In this document: in pieces, positions 55,387-63,891 of the stretch
Numbering within the stretch: position 1 is the first letter of the stretch
Layout: each line of letters starts with the position of its first letter
Assembly: GCF_014268785.2 (NCBI RefSeq)
Contig: NZ_JABWRD020000003.1
Span: forward strand, 620,001-684,000
Length of the DNA stretch: 64,000 bases
Direction of reading: 5' to 3'
Origin: Pseudomonas shirazensis
Lineage (GTDB): Bacteria > Pseudomonadota > Gammaproteobacteria > Pseudomonadales > Pseudomonadaceae
Notes under the pieces: model-generated
What the model saw: the letters and a program-made list of their open reading frames with translations, nothing else
The model's database searches: none
What the model was told of the DNA's origin: nothing
Position numbers and translations under genes: made by a program

Positions 55387-56420
55387 AACAGAGGGTTCAG
55401 CCGCGCACCTTGTTCATCGGCCTGAGCCTGCTCTGCCTGCTCGCGGTATGGCTGTCGCTGGCGCTGGGACCGGTCAGCCTGCCATTGCTGGATACCCTGC
55501 GCGCCGGCTTGCGCCTGCTCGGCGTGCCGATTGCCGCTGATGGGCTGGAGCAGGCCGAGCTGATCCTGGGGCAGATCCGCCTGCCGCGGACCTTGCTCGG
55601 GCTGGCGGTGGGCGCCGTGCTGGCGTTGTCCGGGGTGGCCATGCAAGGCCTGTTTCGCAACCCGCTGGCAGACCCGGGGCTGGTCGGTGTGGCCAGCGGT
55701 GCTGCGCTCGGTGCCGCCATTGCGATTGTCGGTGGCAGCTGGCTGGGCGGTATCCCGGAGTGGTTTGCGCCGTATCTGCTGTCGGTGTGTGCCTTTGCCG
55801 GTGGCCTTGGAGTCACCGCGCTGGTCTACCGTCTGGGCCGGCGTGACGGTCAAACCAATGTAGCTACCATGTTGCTGGCCGGCATCGCGCTGACGGCCCT
55901 GGCCGGCTCGGCTGTGGGCTTGTTCACCTACCTGGCCGATGACGCCACCCTGCGCACCTTGACCTTCTGGAACCTGGGCAGCCTCAACGGCGCCAGCTAT
56001 GCCCGGCTGTGGCCGTTGCTGGTGGTAACCCTCGCCGTGGCGCTGTGGCTGCCGCGGCGGGCGCAGGCACTGAATGCCTTGCTGTTGGGCGAGTCGGAGG
56101 CGCGGCATCTGGGCGTCGAGGTCGAGTCGCTGAAGCGCGAGCTGGTGTTCTGCACAGCCTTGGCCGTAGGCGCAGCAGTGGCCGCCGCCGGCCTGATCGG
56201 CTTTATCGGGCTGGTGGTGCCGCACTTGGTGCGGCTGCTGGCCGGGCCTGACCACCGGGTGCTGCTGCCCGCTTCATTGCTTGCCGGCGGCTCGCTGCTA
56301 CTGTTCGCTGACCTGGTCGCACGGCTGGCGCTGGCGCCCGCCGAGCTGCCGATCGGCATCGTCACTGCGTTCATTGGGGCGCCGTTCTTTTTGCTGTTGC
56401 TGCTCAAGGGGCGCCACTGA
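55383..56420 (+). CDS. phuU: Heme ABC transporter permease
   Basis: 345 residues, overlapping the phuT stop by 4 bp. It is a FecCD-family permease with about ten membrane helices. Family motifs include LRLPRTLLGLAVGAVLALSGVAMQG, NPLADPGLVGVASGAALGAA and the cytoplasmic EAA-like loop GLIGFIGLVVPHLVRLLAGPDHR. It imports heme in partnership with PhuT and the ATPase PhuV. Also called HmuU. Confidence 0.93.
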   Translation: MKQRVQPRTLFIGLSLLCLLAVWLSLALGPVSLPLLDTLRAGLRLLGVPIAADGLEQAELILGQIRLPRTLLGLAVGAVLALSGVAMQGLFRNPLADPGLVGVASGAALGAAIAIVGGSWLGGIPEWFAPYLLSVCAFAGGLGVTALVYRLGRRDGQTNVATMLLAGIALTALAGSAVGLFTYLADDATLRTLTFWNLGSLNGASYARLWPLLVVTLAVALWLPRRAQALNALLLGESEARHLGVEVESLKRELVFCTALAVGAAVAAAGLIGFIGLVVPHLVRLLAGPDHRVLLPASLLAGGSLLLFADLVARLALAPAELPIGIVTAFIGAPFFLLLLLKGRH

Positions 56421-57187
56421 TGCTCGAAGCCAAAGGCCTGCACTTGCAGCGTGGTAGCGCCGAAGTGCTGCACGATATAAGCCTGAGCCTGAAGCCTGGG
56501 CAGATCCTTGGTGTACTGGGCCCCAATGGCGCTGGCAAGAGCAGCCTGCTCGGTGCGCTGTGCGGTGAACTGATCCCCAGCCAGGGCCAGGTGCGCCTTG
56601 GCGGGCGGAGCCTGGCCGAATGGGCCGGGCAGGCGCGGGCACGGCAATTGGCGGTGCTGCCGCAGGTGTCCAGCCTTGGCTTTGCCTTTCGCGTTGAAGA
56701 AGTGGTCGGTCTTGGCCGCTTGCCCCATGCCAGCGGCCAGCAGCGTGACCGCGAGATCATCGAAGCTGCGCTGCACGCCGCAGATGCCCAGCACCTGCTT
56801 GAGCGCAGTTACCTGGCGTTGTCGGGCGGTGAGCGCCAGCGTGTGCACCTGGCGCGGGTGCTGGCGCAATTATGGCCAGGCGAGGCGGGGGCGACGCTGC
56901 TGCTCGATGAACCCACCTCGATGCTCGACCCGCTGCACCAGCACACCACCTTGCAGGCCGTGCGCAGCTTTGCCGATCGCGGCGCGGCGGTCCTGGTAAT
57001 CCTGCATGACCTGAACCTGGCCGCGCGCTACTGTGACCAGCTGATGCTGCTCGAGCACGGCCGTTGCCACGCCCTGGCCAGCCCGCGCGAGGTCCTGACG
57101 CCAGAGGCGCTGAAGGCGGTGTTCGGCATCGATGTGCTGGTGCAGGATCATCCTGAACGCGGCCACCCGCTGATCATCATGCGCTAA
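56420..57187 (+). CDS. phuV: Heme ABC transporter ATP-binding protein
   Basis: 255 residues, overlapping the permease stop by one base. Walker A is GPNGAGKS (near residue 34), the signature LSGGERQRVHLARVL, Walker B TLLLDEPTSMLD with the following Q/H loops (LVILHDLNLAARY). The order and sequence match HmuV of heme importers. With PhuU it forms the cytoplasmic motor. Confidence 0.93.
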   Translation: MLEAKGLHLQRGSAEVLHDISLSLKPGQILGVLGPNGAGKSSLLGALCGELIPSQGQVRLGGRSLAEWAGQARARQLAVLPQVSSLGFAFRVEEVVGLGRLPHASGQQRDREIIEAALHAADAQHLLERSYLALSGGERQRVHLARVLAQLWPGEAGATLLLDEPTSMLDPLHQHTTLQAVRSFADRGAAVLVILHDLNLAARYCDQLMLLEHGRCHALASPREVLTPEALKAVFGIDVLVQDHPERGHPLIIMR

Positions 57188-57198
57188 GGAGCTTGCCC

Positions 57199-58092
57199 AT
57201 GATCTGTCGCCTGTTGTTGCTTGGTTTGCTGGTTGTATTTGGCGGCTGTCAGGCGCGACAGGCCAGCCTGCCGCCGCTGCCCGTCTGGCAAGCCAGCGAG
57301 GGCCGCACCAGTGCGCAACTGGGGCAGATTCGCGAACTCGCCAGTGGCCGCCTGCTCAGCCCTGAGCAACTGCTGGATGAGTTGGTGGAGGCGCCGCGGG
57401 TGCTGGTTGGAGAGAAGCACGACAACCCTGATCACCACGCGCTGCAGCTGTGGCTGCTAAAGGCGCTGCAGGCGCGCCGAGCGCAAGGCAGCCTGCTGTT
57501 GGAAATGCTCCAGCCCGAGCAGCAGGCGCGGGTCGACGCGGTGGCTGGCGCCGCGCAACTGCCGGCCGACCTGGCCCAAGCCCTGGCCTGGCAGGACGGC
57601 TGGGACTGGGCGCTGTACGGCCCGATCGTGCGCCAGGCGTTGCAGCAGTCGACCCCGCTGCTGGCGGCCAATCTGTCCACCAGCGAAATGCGCCAGGCCT
57701 ATCGGCAGCCTGCTGCGCTGAGTGGCCAGCGCTCGAGTGCGCCTGCAGTCAAAGCCGAACTGCTCAAGCAAGTGCGTGAGGGGCACTGCGGGCTGCTGCC
57801 TGAAAGCCAGTTGCCGGCAATGCTCGCGGTGCAGCAGCAACGCGACCGGAGCATTGCCGAGCGGTTGCTGGCGGCAGCGCAACCGGCGTTGCTGTTCGCC
57901 GGCAGTGCCCACGTGCGCAGCGACCTCGGCGTGCCGCTGCATTTGGCTGATCTCGGCGCCAAGGGCGCGAGCAAAGTCTTGTTGCTGGCCGAAGTCGGCA
58001 GCGAAGTGCAGCCGGGCATGGCCGACTATGTCTGGTTTACGGCGGCGCTGCCAGAGCAGGACTACTGCGCGCAGTTGCGCAGCCAGCACTGA
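57199..58092 (+). CDS. phuW: ChaN-family iron-regulated lipoprotein
   Basis: 297 residues from the ATG at 57199, preceded by AAGGAG at 57186-57191. A short lipoprotein signal ends FGGC (Cys17). The rest is a ChaN-like (DUF399) domain with VGEKHDNPDHHALQ and LLLEMLQPEQQA. Campylobacter ChaN binds heme pairs, and the P. aeruginosa homologue in the phu operon is called PhuW. The gene closes the four-gene operon; a role in heme handling at the membrane is inferred. Confidence 0.85.
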   Translation: MICRLLLLGLLVVFGGCQARQASLPPLPVWQASEGRTSAQLGQIRELASGRLLSPEQLLDELVEAPRVLVGEKHDNPDHHALQLWLLKALQARRAQGSLLLEMLQPEQQARVDAVAGAAQLPADLAQALAWQDGWDWALYGPIVRQALQQSTPLLAANLSTSEMRQAYRQPAALSGQRSSAPAVKAELLKQVREGHCGLLPESQLPAMLAVQQQRDRSIAERLLAAAQPALLFAGSAHVRSDLGVPLHLADLGAKGASKVLLLAEVGSEVQPGMADYVWFTAALPEQDYCAQLRSQH

Positions 58093-58134
58093 TCATCCGC
58101 GGCCTGCGGCGGCGTTTGAGCCCGAATCGCAGGC

Positions 58135-58162
58135 AAAAAAAGACCCGGCAAAAAGCCGGGTC
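58135..58162 (-). terminator. Terminator of prrF
   Basis: On the minus strand GACCCGGC (complement of 58155-58162), loop TTTTT, GCCGGGTC, followed by TTTTTTT (complement of 58135-58141). A perfect 8-bp stem with a long U-tail. Confidence 0.95.
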
Positions 58163-58248
58163 AATAACCGTGATTAGCCTGATGAGGAGATAATCTGAGA
58201 GTCCGAACCAAGGTCTTTCAAATTACCCAACCAGTCTCGCGACCAGTT
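58135..58248 (-). ncRNA. prrF: Iron-responsive small RNA PrrF
   Basis: About 114 nt on the minus strand between phuW and the TfoX-domain gene, the known position of prrF next to the phu operon. It contains the conserved core TCTCAGATTATCTCCTCATC followed by AGGCTAATCAC, which pairs with sodB-type targets, an upstream GAAAGACCTTGGTTCGGA stretch and a terminator. PrrF is made when iron is scarce and silences messages of iron-using proteins. Only one copy is present here, whereas P. aeruginosa has two in tandem. Ends are estimated from promoter and terminator. Confidence 0.93.
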
Positions 58249-58249
58249 G

Positions 58250-58282
58250 TGATAATCATAACGATTCTCATTTCTACGTCAA
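58250..58282 (-). promoter_or_regulatory. prrF promoter with overlapping Fur box
   Basis: On the minus strand TTGACG (complement of 58277-58282) and TATGAT (complement of 58255-58260) are 16 bp apart, a good sigma-70 promoter. The Fur-box-like sequence TGATAATCATAACGATTCTC starting at 58250 covers the -10, so Fur would block transcription. Confidence 0.9.
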
Positions 58283-58297
58283 TCCCTTCGCTGCAAT

Positions 58298-58576
58298 TTA
58301 TTTCAGATTTTTCTGCAGCGTGCATTTTGCGTCCAGTTGCTGATTGAGAGCTTCCTTGCGTTCGGCCGGCAAATCATTCCAATGCATGTCGAGCAACGCC
58401 CCCTCGATTGCATACAGCAGAACCTTGGACGCGCGAAAGCCTCTGCTCTTCACTGCCTGATAAGCGCCGACCGCGCCGAGCCTGCGCAAGTCGGATGCAC
58501 TGTGGATGCCGACCGCATGCAACCACTGCGCAGAGGTCTTGCCGAGGTTTTTCAGGTGCTGCAACTCATCGTTCAT
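58298..58576 (-). CDS. TfoX C-terminal-domain protein
   Basis: 92 residues. It matches the TfoX C-terminal domain alone (LKNLGKTSAQWLHAVGIHSA then LRRLGAVGAYQAVKSRG), a helix-hairpin-helix-like fold. There is no TfoX N-terminal domain. In full-length TfoX this region is part of a competence regulator, but single-domain forms are common and have no known function. GGAG at about 58580 supports the start. Its 3' end faces the prrF promoter. Confidence 0.85.
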   Translation of the reverse strand: MNDELQHLKNLGKTSAQWLHAVGIHSASDLRRLGAVGAYQAVKSRGFRASKVLLYAIEGALLDMHWNDLPAERKEALNQQLDAKCTLQKNLK

Positions 58577-58730
58577 CGAGCCTCCTTGCGATGGCTGAAC
58601 GGGGGCATATCGAAAATCGTGAGCAGGTCAGACAGGAGTGTAGCGGGGGTTGGCGAATTCGCCCGCAAAGCCCGCCGTGCGCGGCGGGCAGGGCAGCACA
58701 GGGCAATTGCTGCCCCGCGCTTTGAGGATG

Positions 58731-60293
58731 TTACAGACCGGGCAGGCGCTGACGAATCTGCTCGATCACGGCGTCCATGGCGGCGCCCTGCTGGGTGTCG
58801 ACGCGGGTGCTGTCGCGCAGCTCCTGATCGTCCAGCGGATCGCGACTGGCCTGCTGGGCCTTGACCACTTCGAGGGTTGCATCGGACGGGTCGAGCTGCT
58901 CGGCCTGACGCTGTGCCAGCCAGCTTTCGATGACCGCATCCGGCGCGTGGCAATCGAGGATCAGCAATGGCACGCCGGTCTGGTTGGCGACGCTGGCGGC
59001 GGCCTGGCGCTGTTCGCGCTTGAGGTAGGTGGCGTCGAGCACCACCGGGAAGCCCGCGCGCAGAATCACGTCGGCCAGTTGATGCAGACGCTGATAGGTA
59101 GCGGCACTGGCATCTTCGGCATAAATGCCGCCTTGCAGTTGGCCGGCAGCCTGAGCCAGTTGTTCACCGAACAGGCGCTTGCGCTCGACATCTGAGCGCA
59201 CGCGGATTGCCCCCAGTGCTTCGACCAGGCGCATCGACACGTGGCTTTTGCCCACTGCCGAAACGCCATGGGTGATCGCCAGCAGGCGTGAAGGGATGGC
59301 GCTGTAGCTTTCCGCCAGGTTGGCGTAGTTGCGGTAGGTGCGCAAGGTGGTGGCGCGCTGCACGCCATCGGCGTCGGCCGGCATGCTGAACAGGGCGACC
59401 TTGGCCCGCACCAGGGCGCGGTAGGCCTTGTAGAAGTTGAGCAGCTCCAAGCCCTGGTAGTCGCCGGTCAGTTCCAGGTACTGGCTGACGAAGCGCCGCG
59501 CCAGACACTTCAGGCCACGATCTTCGAGGTCCATGGCGAGGAAGCCGGTGTCGGCCCAGACATCGGTCATGCGGAATGGCTCGTTGAACTCGATGCAGTC
59601 GAAGATCACCACCTTGCCGTCGATCACCGTGGCGTTGCCCAGGTGGATGTCACCGTGGCATTCGCGGATAAAACCGTCACGCTTGCGCGCCTCGAACAGG
59701 CCGTGCAGACGGTCGAAGCTGCTGCGGGCCCAGGCTTGCAGGTTGTCCAATTGTTGCAGGTCGGCCTTGTCGCTGAGGAACGGGCGAATCTGTTCGAAGT
59801 TCTGCTCGACCGGGGCCATCACGCTGTCCGGGGTGCCGAATGGCTGCTCGGCGGCGACCTTTGGCGTCTGCTGGTGGAACTCGGCAATCTGCCGCGCCAT
59901 CTGGTCGATGTGGTTGGCGGTCAGTTCACCGTTGGCCTGCAGCGTGCTGAGCAGGTTGCTCTGCGGGAATTGGCGCATGCGCAGGGCGAACTCGATCGGT
60001 GCACCTTCGCCGCCCAGTTGCGGCGCCTCGGCGCTGCCGGTGATCGGCAGCACGTCCAGGTACAGGTCGTCGGTCAGGCGCTGGTTCAGGCGCAGTTCTT
60101 CGTTACAAAAGTGTTCACGCTGGTCGAGGCCGGTGAAGTCGAGAAAGCCGAAGTTCATCGGTTTCTTGATCTTGTAGGCGTACTCACCAGTGAGCAGGAC
60201 CCAGGAGATGTGCGTCTCGATAAGCTGGAAGCCGCTGACCGGGTGCGGGTAAAGGGTGGGGTTCTGCAGGGCACTGATGAGGGCTTGGCTCAC
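58731..60293 (-). CDS. Two-domain protein: aminoglycoside-phosphotransferase-like plus P-loop kinase
   Basis: 520 residues from a GTG at 60293 with GGAAGGATT upstream; an ATG at 60332 has no ribosome-binding site. The N-terminal part (about 1-310) is a kinase-like fold with ECHGDIHLGNATVIDGKVV and FDCIEFNEPFRMTDV, the catalytic and metal motifs of APH-type kinases. The C-terminal part (from about 325) is an AAA-type P-loop domain with GVSAVGKS and GAIRVRSDVERKRL, similar to small-molecule or RNA kinases. The family is widespread and its substrate is unknown to me. It is divergent from mrcB. Confidence 0.83.
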   Translation of the reverse strand: MSQALISALQNPTLYPHPVSGFQLIETHISWVLLTGEYAYKIKKPMNFGFLDFTGLDQREHFCNEELRLNQRLTDDLYLDVLPITGSAEAPQLGGEGAPIEFALRMRQFPQSNLLSTLQANGELTANHIDQMARQIAEFHQQTPKVAAEQPFGTPDSVMAPVEQNFEQIRPFLSDKADLQQLDNLQAWARSSFDRLHGLFEARKRDGFIRECHGDIHLGNATVIDGKVVIFDCIEFNEPFRMTDVWADTGFLAMDLEDRGLKCLARRFVSQYLELTGDYQGLELLNFYKAYRALVRAKVALFSMPADADGVQRATTLRTYRNYANLAESYSAIPSRLLAITHGVSAVGKSHVSMRLVEALGAIRVRSDVERKRLFGEQLAQAAGQLQGGIYAEDASAATYQRLHQLADVILRAGFPVVLDATYLKREQRQAAASVANQTGVPLLILDCHAPDAVIESWLAQRQAEQLDPSDATLEVVKAQQASRDPLDDQELRDSTRVDTQQGAAMDAVIEQIRQRLPGL

Positions 60294-60387
60294 GGGCAAT
60301 CCTTCCGGGATAAGGGAATTCGAATGCGCCATTATGGTCAATGGTGCCGTCCCTGCATACCGCCGGGCCTGCCTTGACTAAAGTGCG

Positions 60388-60393
60388 TATAAT
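60388..60393 (+). promoter_or_regulatory. Perfect -10 (TATAAT) just ahead of mrcB
   Basis: TATAAT at 60388-60393, only 8 nt before the mrcB ATG; no good -35 and no Shine-Dalgarno sequence is seen. If it is used, the mRNA would start at or next to the ATG. Confidence 0.4.
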
Positions 60394-60401
60394 CCGCCGC
60401 C

Positions 60402-62723
60402 ATGACTCGATCCCGAAATTCCCGTACTGCGCAAAAACGCTCGCCTGGTCGCTCACGCGTCTGGCTGGGCTGGACTCTCAAGCTGAGCCTGGTCGGCCTG
60501 GTGCTGCTCGCCGGGTTTGCTATCTACCTCGATGCCATCGTCCAGGAGAAGTTCTCCGGCAAGCGCTGGACCATCCCGGCCAAGGTGTATGCCCGGCCGC
60601 TGGAACTGTTCGTCGGCCAGAAGCTGAGCAAGGACGACTTCCTCACCGAACTCGACGCCCTTGGCTACCGCCGTGAAAGCGCTGCCAATGGCCCAGGCGC
60701 GGCGTCGGTCAACGGCAACAATGTTGACCTCAACACCCGCGGCTTCCAATTCTATGAAGGCCTGGAACCTGCGCAGTTCGTGCGTGTGCGCTTCTCGGGC
60801 GATTATGTGGCGGGCATGACCGGCGCCAATGGCGGCAAGCTCGATGTGGTCCGGCTCGAGCCGCTGATGATTGGCGGCATCTACCCGAAAAACCTCGAAG
60901 ATCGCATCCTGATCAAGATCGATCAGGTGCCTCCGTACCTGCTGGAAACCCTGGTTGCCACCGAAGACCGCGACTTCTACAGCCATTTTGGTGTGTCACC
61001 CAAGGGCATCGCCCGGGCGATCTGGGTCAACACTTCATCCGGCGCCATGCGCCAGGGCGGTAGTACCCTGACTCAACAGCTGGTGAAAAACTTCTACCTG
61101 ACCAGCGAGCGCAGCCTGACCCGCAAGCTGACCGAAGCGATGATGGCCGTATTGCTCGAAATGCATTACGACAAGCGCGAGATTCTCGAGGCCTACCTCA
61201 ACGAGGTCTTTGTCGGTCAGGATGGCCAACGTGCCGTGCATGGCTTCGGTCTGGCCAGCCAGTTCTTCTTCAGCCAGCCACTGCAAGAGCTCAAGCTGCA
61301 CCAGATCGCCTTGCTGGTCGGCATGGTCAAGGGCCCGTCCTACTACAACCCGCGGCGCTCGCCGGAGCGTGCGCTGGTGCGCCGTAACCTGGTCCTCGAC
61401 CTGTTGGCCGAGCAGGGCGTGGCCAGCCAGGAAGTAGTCGACGCAGCGAAGAAAATGCCACTGGGCGTGACCAAGCGCGGCAGCCTCGCCGATAGCTCGT
61501 TCCCGGCCTTCCTTGATCTGGTCAAGCGTCAGCTGCGCCAGGACTACCGTGACGAAGACTTGACCGAAGAAGGCCTGCGCATCTTCACCAGCTTCGACCC
61601 GATCCTGCAGATGAAGGCCGAGACTGCCATGAGCGAGACGTTCAAGCGTCTGGCCGGGCGCAAGGGCTCGGATGCGGTCGAGTCGGCGATGGTCGTGACC
61701 AATCCGGAGACCGGCGAAGTCCAGGCCTTGATCGGCAGCCGCCAGTCCGGCTTTGCCGGCTTCAACCGCGCCATCGATGCAGTGCGCCCAATCGGCTCGC
61801 TGGTGAAGCCGGCGGTGTACCTCAGTGCACTGGAGAAACCGAGCAAGTACACCCTGACCAGTTGGCTGCAAGACGAGCCGTTCTCGGTCAAGGGGGCGGA
61901 TGGTCAGGTCTGGCGCCCACAGAACTACGACCGCCGTGCGCATGGCACTATCTACCTGTATCAAGGCCTGGCCAACTCGTACAACCTGTCGACCGCCAAG
62001 CTAGGGCTGGAAGTCGGCGTGCCGAACGTACTCAAGACCATCGGTCGGCTCGGCGTCAATGTCGACTGGCCGGCGTTCCCGTCGATGTTGCTCGGCGCTG
62101 GCGGGATGTCGCCGATGCAGGTCGCGACCATGTACCAAACCATCGCCAACGGTGGCTTCAACACGCCGATGCGCGGCATTCGCAGTGTGCTCACCGCCGA
62201 AGGCGAGCCGCTCAAGCGCTACCCGTTCCAGATCCAGCAGAGCTTCGACCCAGGTGCCATTTATCTGGTCCAGAACGCCATGCAGCGGGTCATGCGTGAA
62301 GGTACCGGGCGTTCGGTCTACAGTGTCCTGCCAAGCTCGCTGACGCTAGCCGGCAAGACCGGCACCAGTAACGATTCGCGCGACAGCTGGTTCTCCGGTT
62401 TCAGCCAGGATCTGCTGGCGGTGGTCTGGCTCGGCCGCGACGACAACGGCAAGACACCGTTCACTGGCGCCACCGGTGCGTTGCAGGTGTGGACCAGCTT
62501 CATGCGCAAGGCCGACCCGTTGCCACTGGACATGCCGCAGCCGGACAACATCGTCCAGGCCTGGATCGACCCGTACAGCGGGCAGGGCTCGGACAGCAGC
62601 TGTCCGGGAGCAGTGCAGATGCCGTATATTCGCGGCAGCGAACCGGCCGCTGGCGCTGCCTGCGGTGGTGAACAGCAACCGGCCGACTCGGTCATGGACT
62701 GGGTCAAGGGTTGGATGAATTGA
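60402..62723 (+). CDS. mrcB: Bifunctional penicillin-binding protein 1B
   Basis: 773 residues, a class A PBP (PonB). It polymerises and cross-links peptidoglycan. A basic cytoplasmic tail (to about 20) and one membrane helix (about 25-45) precede the UB2H-like domain. The transglycosylase domain has ATEDRDFYSHFGVSPKGIARA and GGSTLTQQLVKN. The transpeptidase Ser is in RPIGSLVKP, with SYNLS and KTGTS completing the triad. It lies next to lpoP, whose product activates it in P. aeruginosa. The start lacks a Shine-Dalgarno sequence. Confidence 0.96.
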   Translation: MTRSRNSRTAQKRSPGRSRVWLGWTLKLSLVGLVLLAGFAIYLDAIVQEKFSGKRWTIPAKVYARPLELFVGQKLSKDDFLTELDALGYRRESAANGPGAASVNGNNVDLNTRGFQFYEGLEPAQFVRVRFSGDYVAGMTGANGGKLDVVRLEPLMIGGIYPKNLEDRILIKIDQVPPYLLETLVATEDRDFYSHFGVSPKGIARAIWVNTSSGAMRQGGSTLTQQLVKNFYLTSERSLTRKLTEAMMAVLLEMHYDKREILEAYLNEVFVGQDGQRAVHGFGLASQFFFSQPLQELKLHQIALLVGMVKGPSYYNPRRSPERALVRRNLVLDLLAEQGVASQEVVDAAKKMPLGVTKRGSLADSSFPAFLDLVKRQLRQDYRDEDLTEEGLRIFTSFDPILQMKAETAMSETFKRLAGRKGSDAVESAMVVTNPETGEVQALIGSRQSGFAGFNRAIDAVRPIGSLVKPAVYLSALEKPSKYTLTSWLQDEPFSVKGADGQVWRPQNYDRRAHGTIYLYQGLANSYNLSTAKLGLEVGVPNVLKTIGRLGVNVDWPAFPSMLLGAGGMSPMQVATMYQTIANGGFNTPMRGIRSVLTAEGEPLKRYPFQIQQSFDPGAIYLVQNAMQRVMREGTGRSVYSVLPSSLTLAGKTGTSNDSRDSWFSGFSQDLLAVVWLGRDDNGKTPFTGATGALQVWTSFMRKADPLPLDMPQPDNIVQAWIDPYSGQGSDSSCPGAVQMPYIRGSEPAAGAACGGEQQPADSVMDWVKGWMN

Positions 62724-62783
62724 GCACTGCGGGCCTGCGGAGATGACCCACTGGCCCGTAGCCGCATTTAGAGAGGGTGATAA

Positions 62784-63539
62784 GTGAACAAGTGGTGGCT
62801 TCCTGCCTTGACCGCGCTGGCCATGCTTCATGGCTGCGCCAGCGTTCCACGCGGCAACATTCCGGTGGTCGACTCGAGCACCCGGGTATCCAACAGCGAG
62901 CGGGTCACCGCCAACCAGCGCACGCCGGTTACCGGCAATGGCACCAGCCAGGCGCAGTCGCTGCCTGAGGACTCCGGCGTGACCGTGATGATCCCGCAAG
63001 GCGCCGGTGCTTCGTCGATCCAGACCTTCCCGGCTGGCAACGCGGCGCCGATCAGCAGCGCGCCGATCGATACCACGCCGATTACCACCAACCCCAACCC
63101 GATTGCCGACGAGCCGTTCGACATCGCCTCGATGAACAGCACCCCGGCGGCGACCAGTGCGCCTACCGGTATCCCGCGCAGCGCGCCAGCTGGCGGCCTG
63201 TCGGCTGACGAGCAGCTCGATGGGCCGGTGCTGGCGCTGTTGACCACGGCCCAGCAGCAACAAGGCGGTGGCGACCTCAATGGCGCTTCGTCGAGCCTTG
63301 AGCGCGCCCAGCGCATTGCCCCGCGCGAGCCGCAGGTGCTGTTCCGCCTGGCCCAGGTGCGCCTGGCCCAGGGTGATTCGGCCCAGGCCGAGCAACTCGC
63401 ACGCCGCGCGCTGACCTACGCCAATGGTCGCCCAAGCTTACAAGCGGAGCTGTGGAACACCATTGCCCAGGCCCGTGAGAAGCAGGGTGACAGCGCCGGT
63501 GCCGCACTGGCTCGGCAGAAAGCCCGGGTCAATCTGTAA
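62784..63539 (+). CDS. lpoP: Probable PBP1B activator lipoprotein LpoP
   Basis: 251 residues from a GTG at 62784, with GAGAGGG at 62771-62777. The lipoprotein signal ends LHGC (Cys18). A long low-complexity Pro/Ser/Thr-rich stretch (about 25-140) is followed by TPR-like helices (LSADEQLDGPVLALLTTAQQ, then QVLFRLAQVRLAQGDSAQAE and QAREKQGDSAGAALARQKA). LpoP, the TPR lipoprotein that activates PBP1B in P. aeruginosa, is encoded just downstream of ponB, as here. The linker would let an outer-membrane anchor reach PBP1B across the periplasm. Confidence 0.85.
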   Translation: MNKWWLPALTALAMLHGCASVPRGNIPVVDSSTRVSNSERVTANQRTPVTGNGTSQAQSLPEDSGVTVMIPQGAGASSIQTFPAGNAAPISSAPIDTTPITTNPNPIADEPFDIASMNSTPAATSAPTGIPRSAPAGGLSADEQLDGPVLALLTTAQQQQGGGDLNGASSSLERAQRIAPREPQVLFRLAQVRLAQGDSAQAEQLARRALTYANGRPSLQAELWNTIAQAREKQGDSAGAALARQKARVNL

Positions 63540-63871
63540 TGGTCGAGCAACGCATTCTCGACATCGCCGACCATTTGCTGCTGATCGAGCACGAGTTGCG
63601 CAGTCAGGGCTGGTGGAGCGAGCAGGCACCCAGTGCCGAAGCGCTGGCCAGTGTCACGCCGTTTGCGGTCGATGTGCTGAGCTTTGAGCAGTGGCTGCAG
63701 TGGATTTTCCTGCCACGCATGGCGTTCATCCTCGAACACGCCCAGCCGCTGCCGAACGCCTCGGGCATTCTGGTCATGGCTGAAACGGTGTTCAGTGATC
63801 GCCCGGAGCAAAGTCGCGAGCTGCGCCGACTATTGGCTGAATTTGACCAATTGATCGGTACATCCGCCTGA
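63539..63871 (+). CDS. yqcC: YqcC-family protein
   Basis: 110 residues, overlapping the lpoP stop by one base (TAATG). The sequence matches the all-helical YqcC/DUF446 family: LLLIEHELRSQGWWSEQAPS then LSFEQWLQWIFLPRMAFILE. Its function is unknown; the E. coli gene lies beside truC. Cotranscription with mrcB-lpoP is likely, and a strong terminator follows. Confidence 0.88.
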   Translation: MVEQRILDIADHLLLIEHELRSQGWWSEQAPSAEALASVTPFAVDVLSFEQWLQWIFLPRMAFILEHAQPLPNASGILVMAETVFSDRPEQSRELRRLLAEFDQLIGTSA

Positions 63872-63891
63872 TTTCTGCTCTTTTTCAGACT

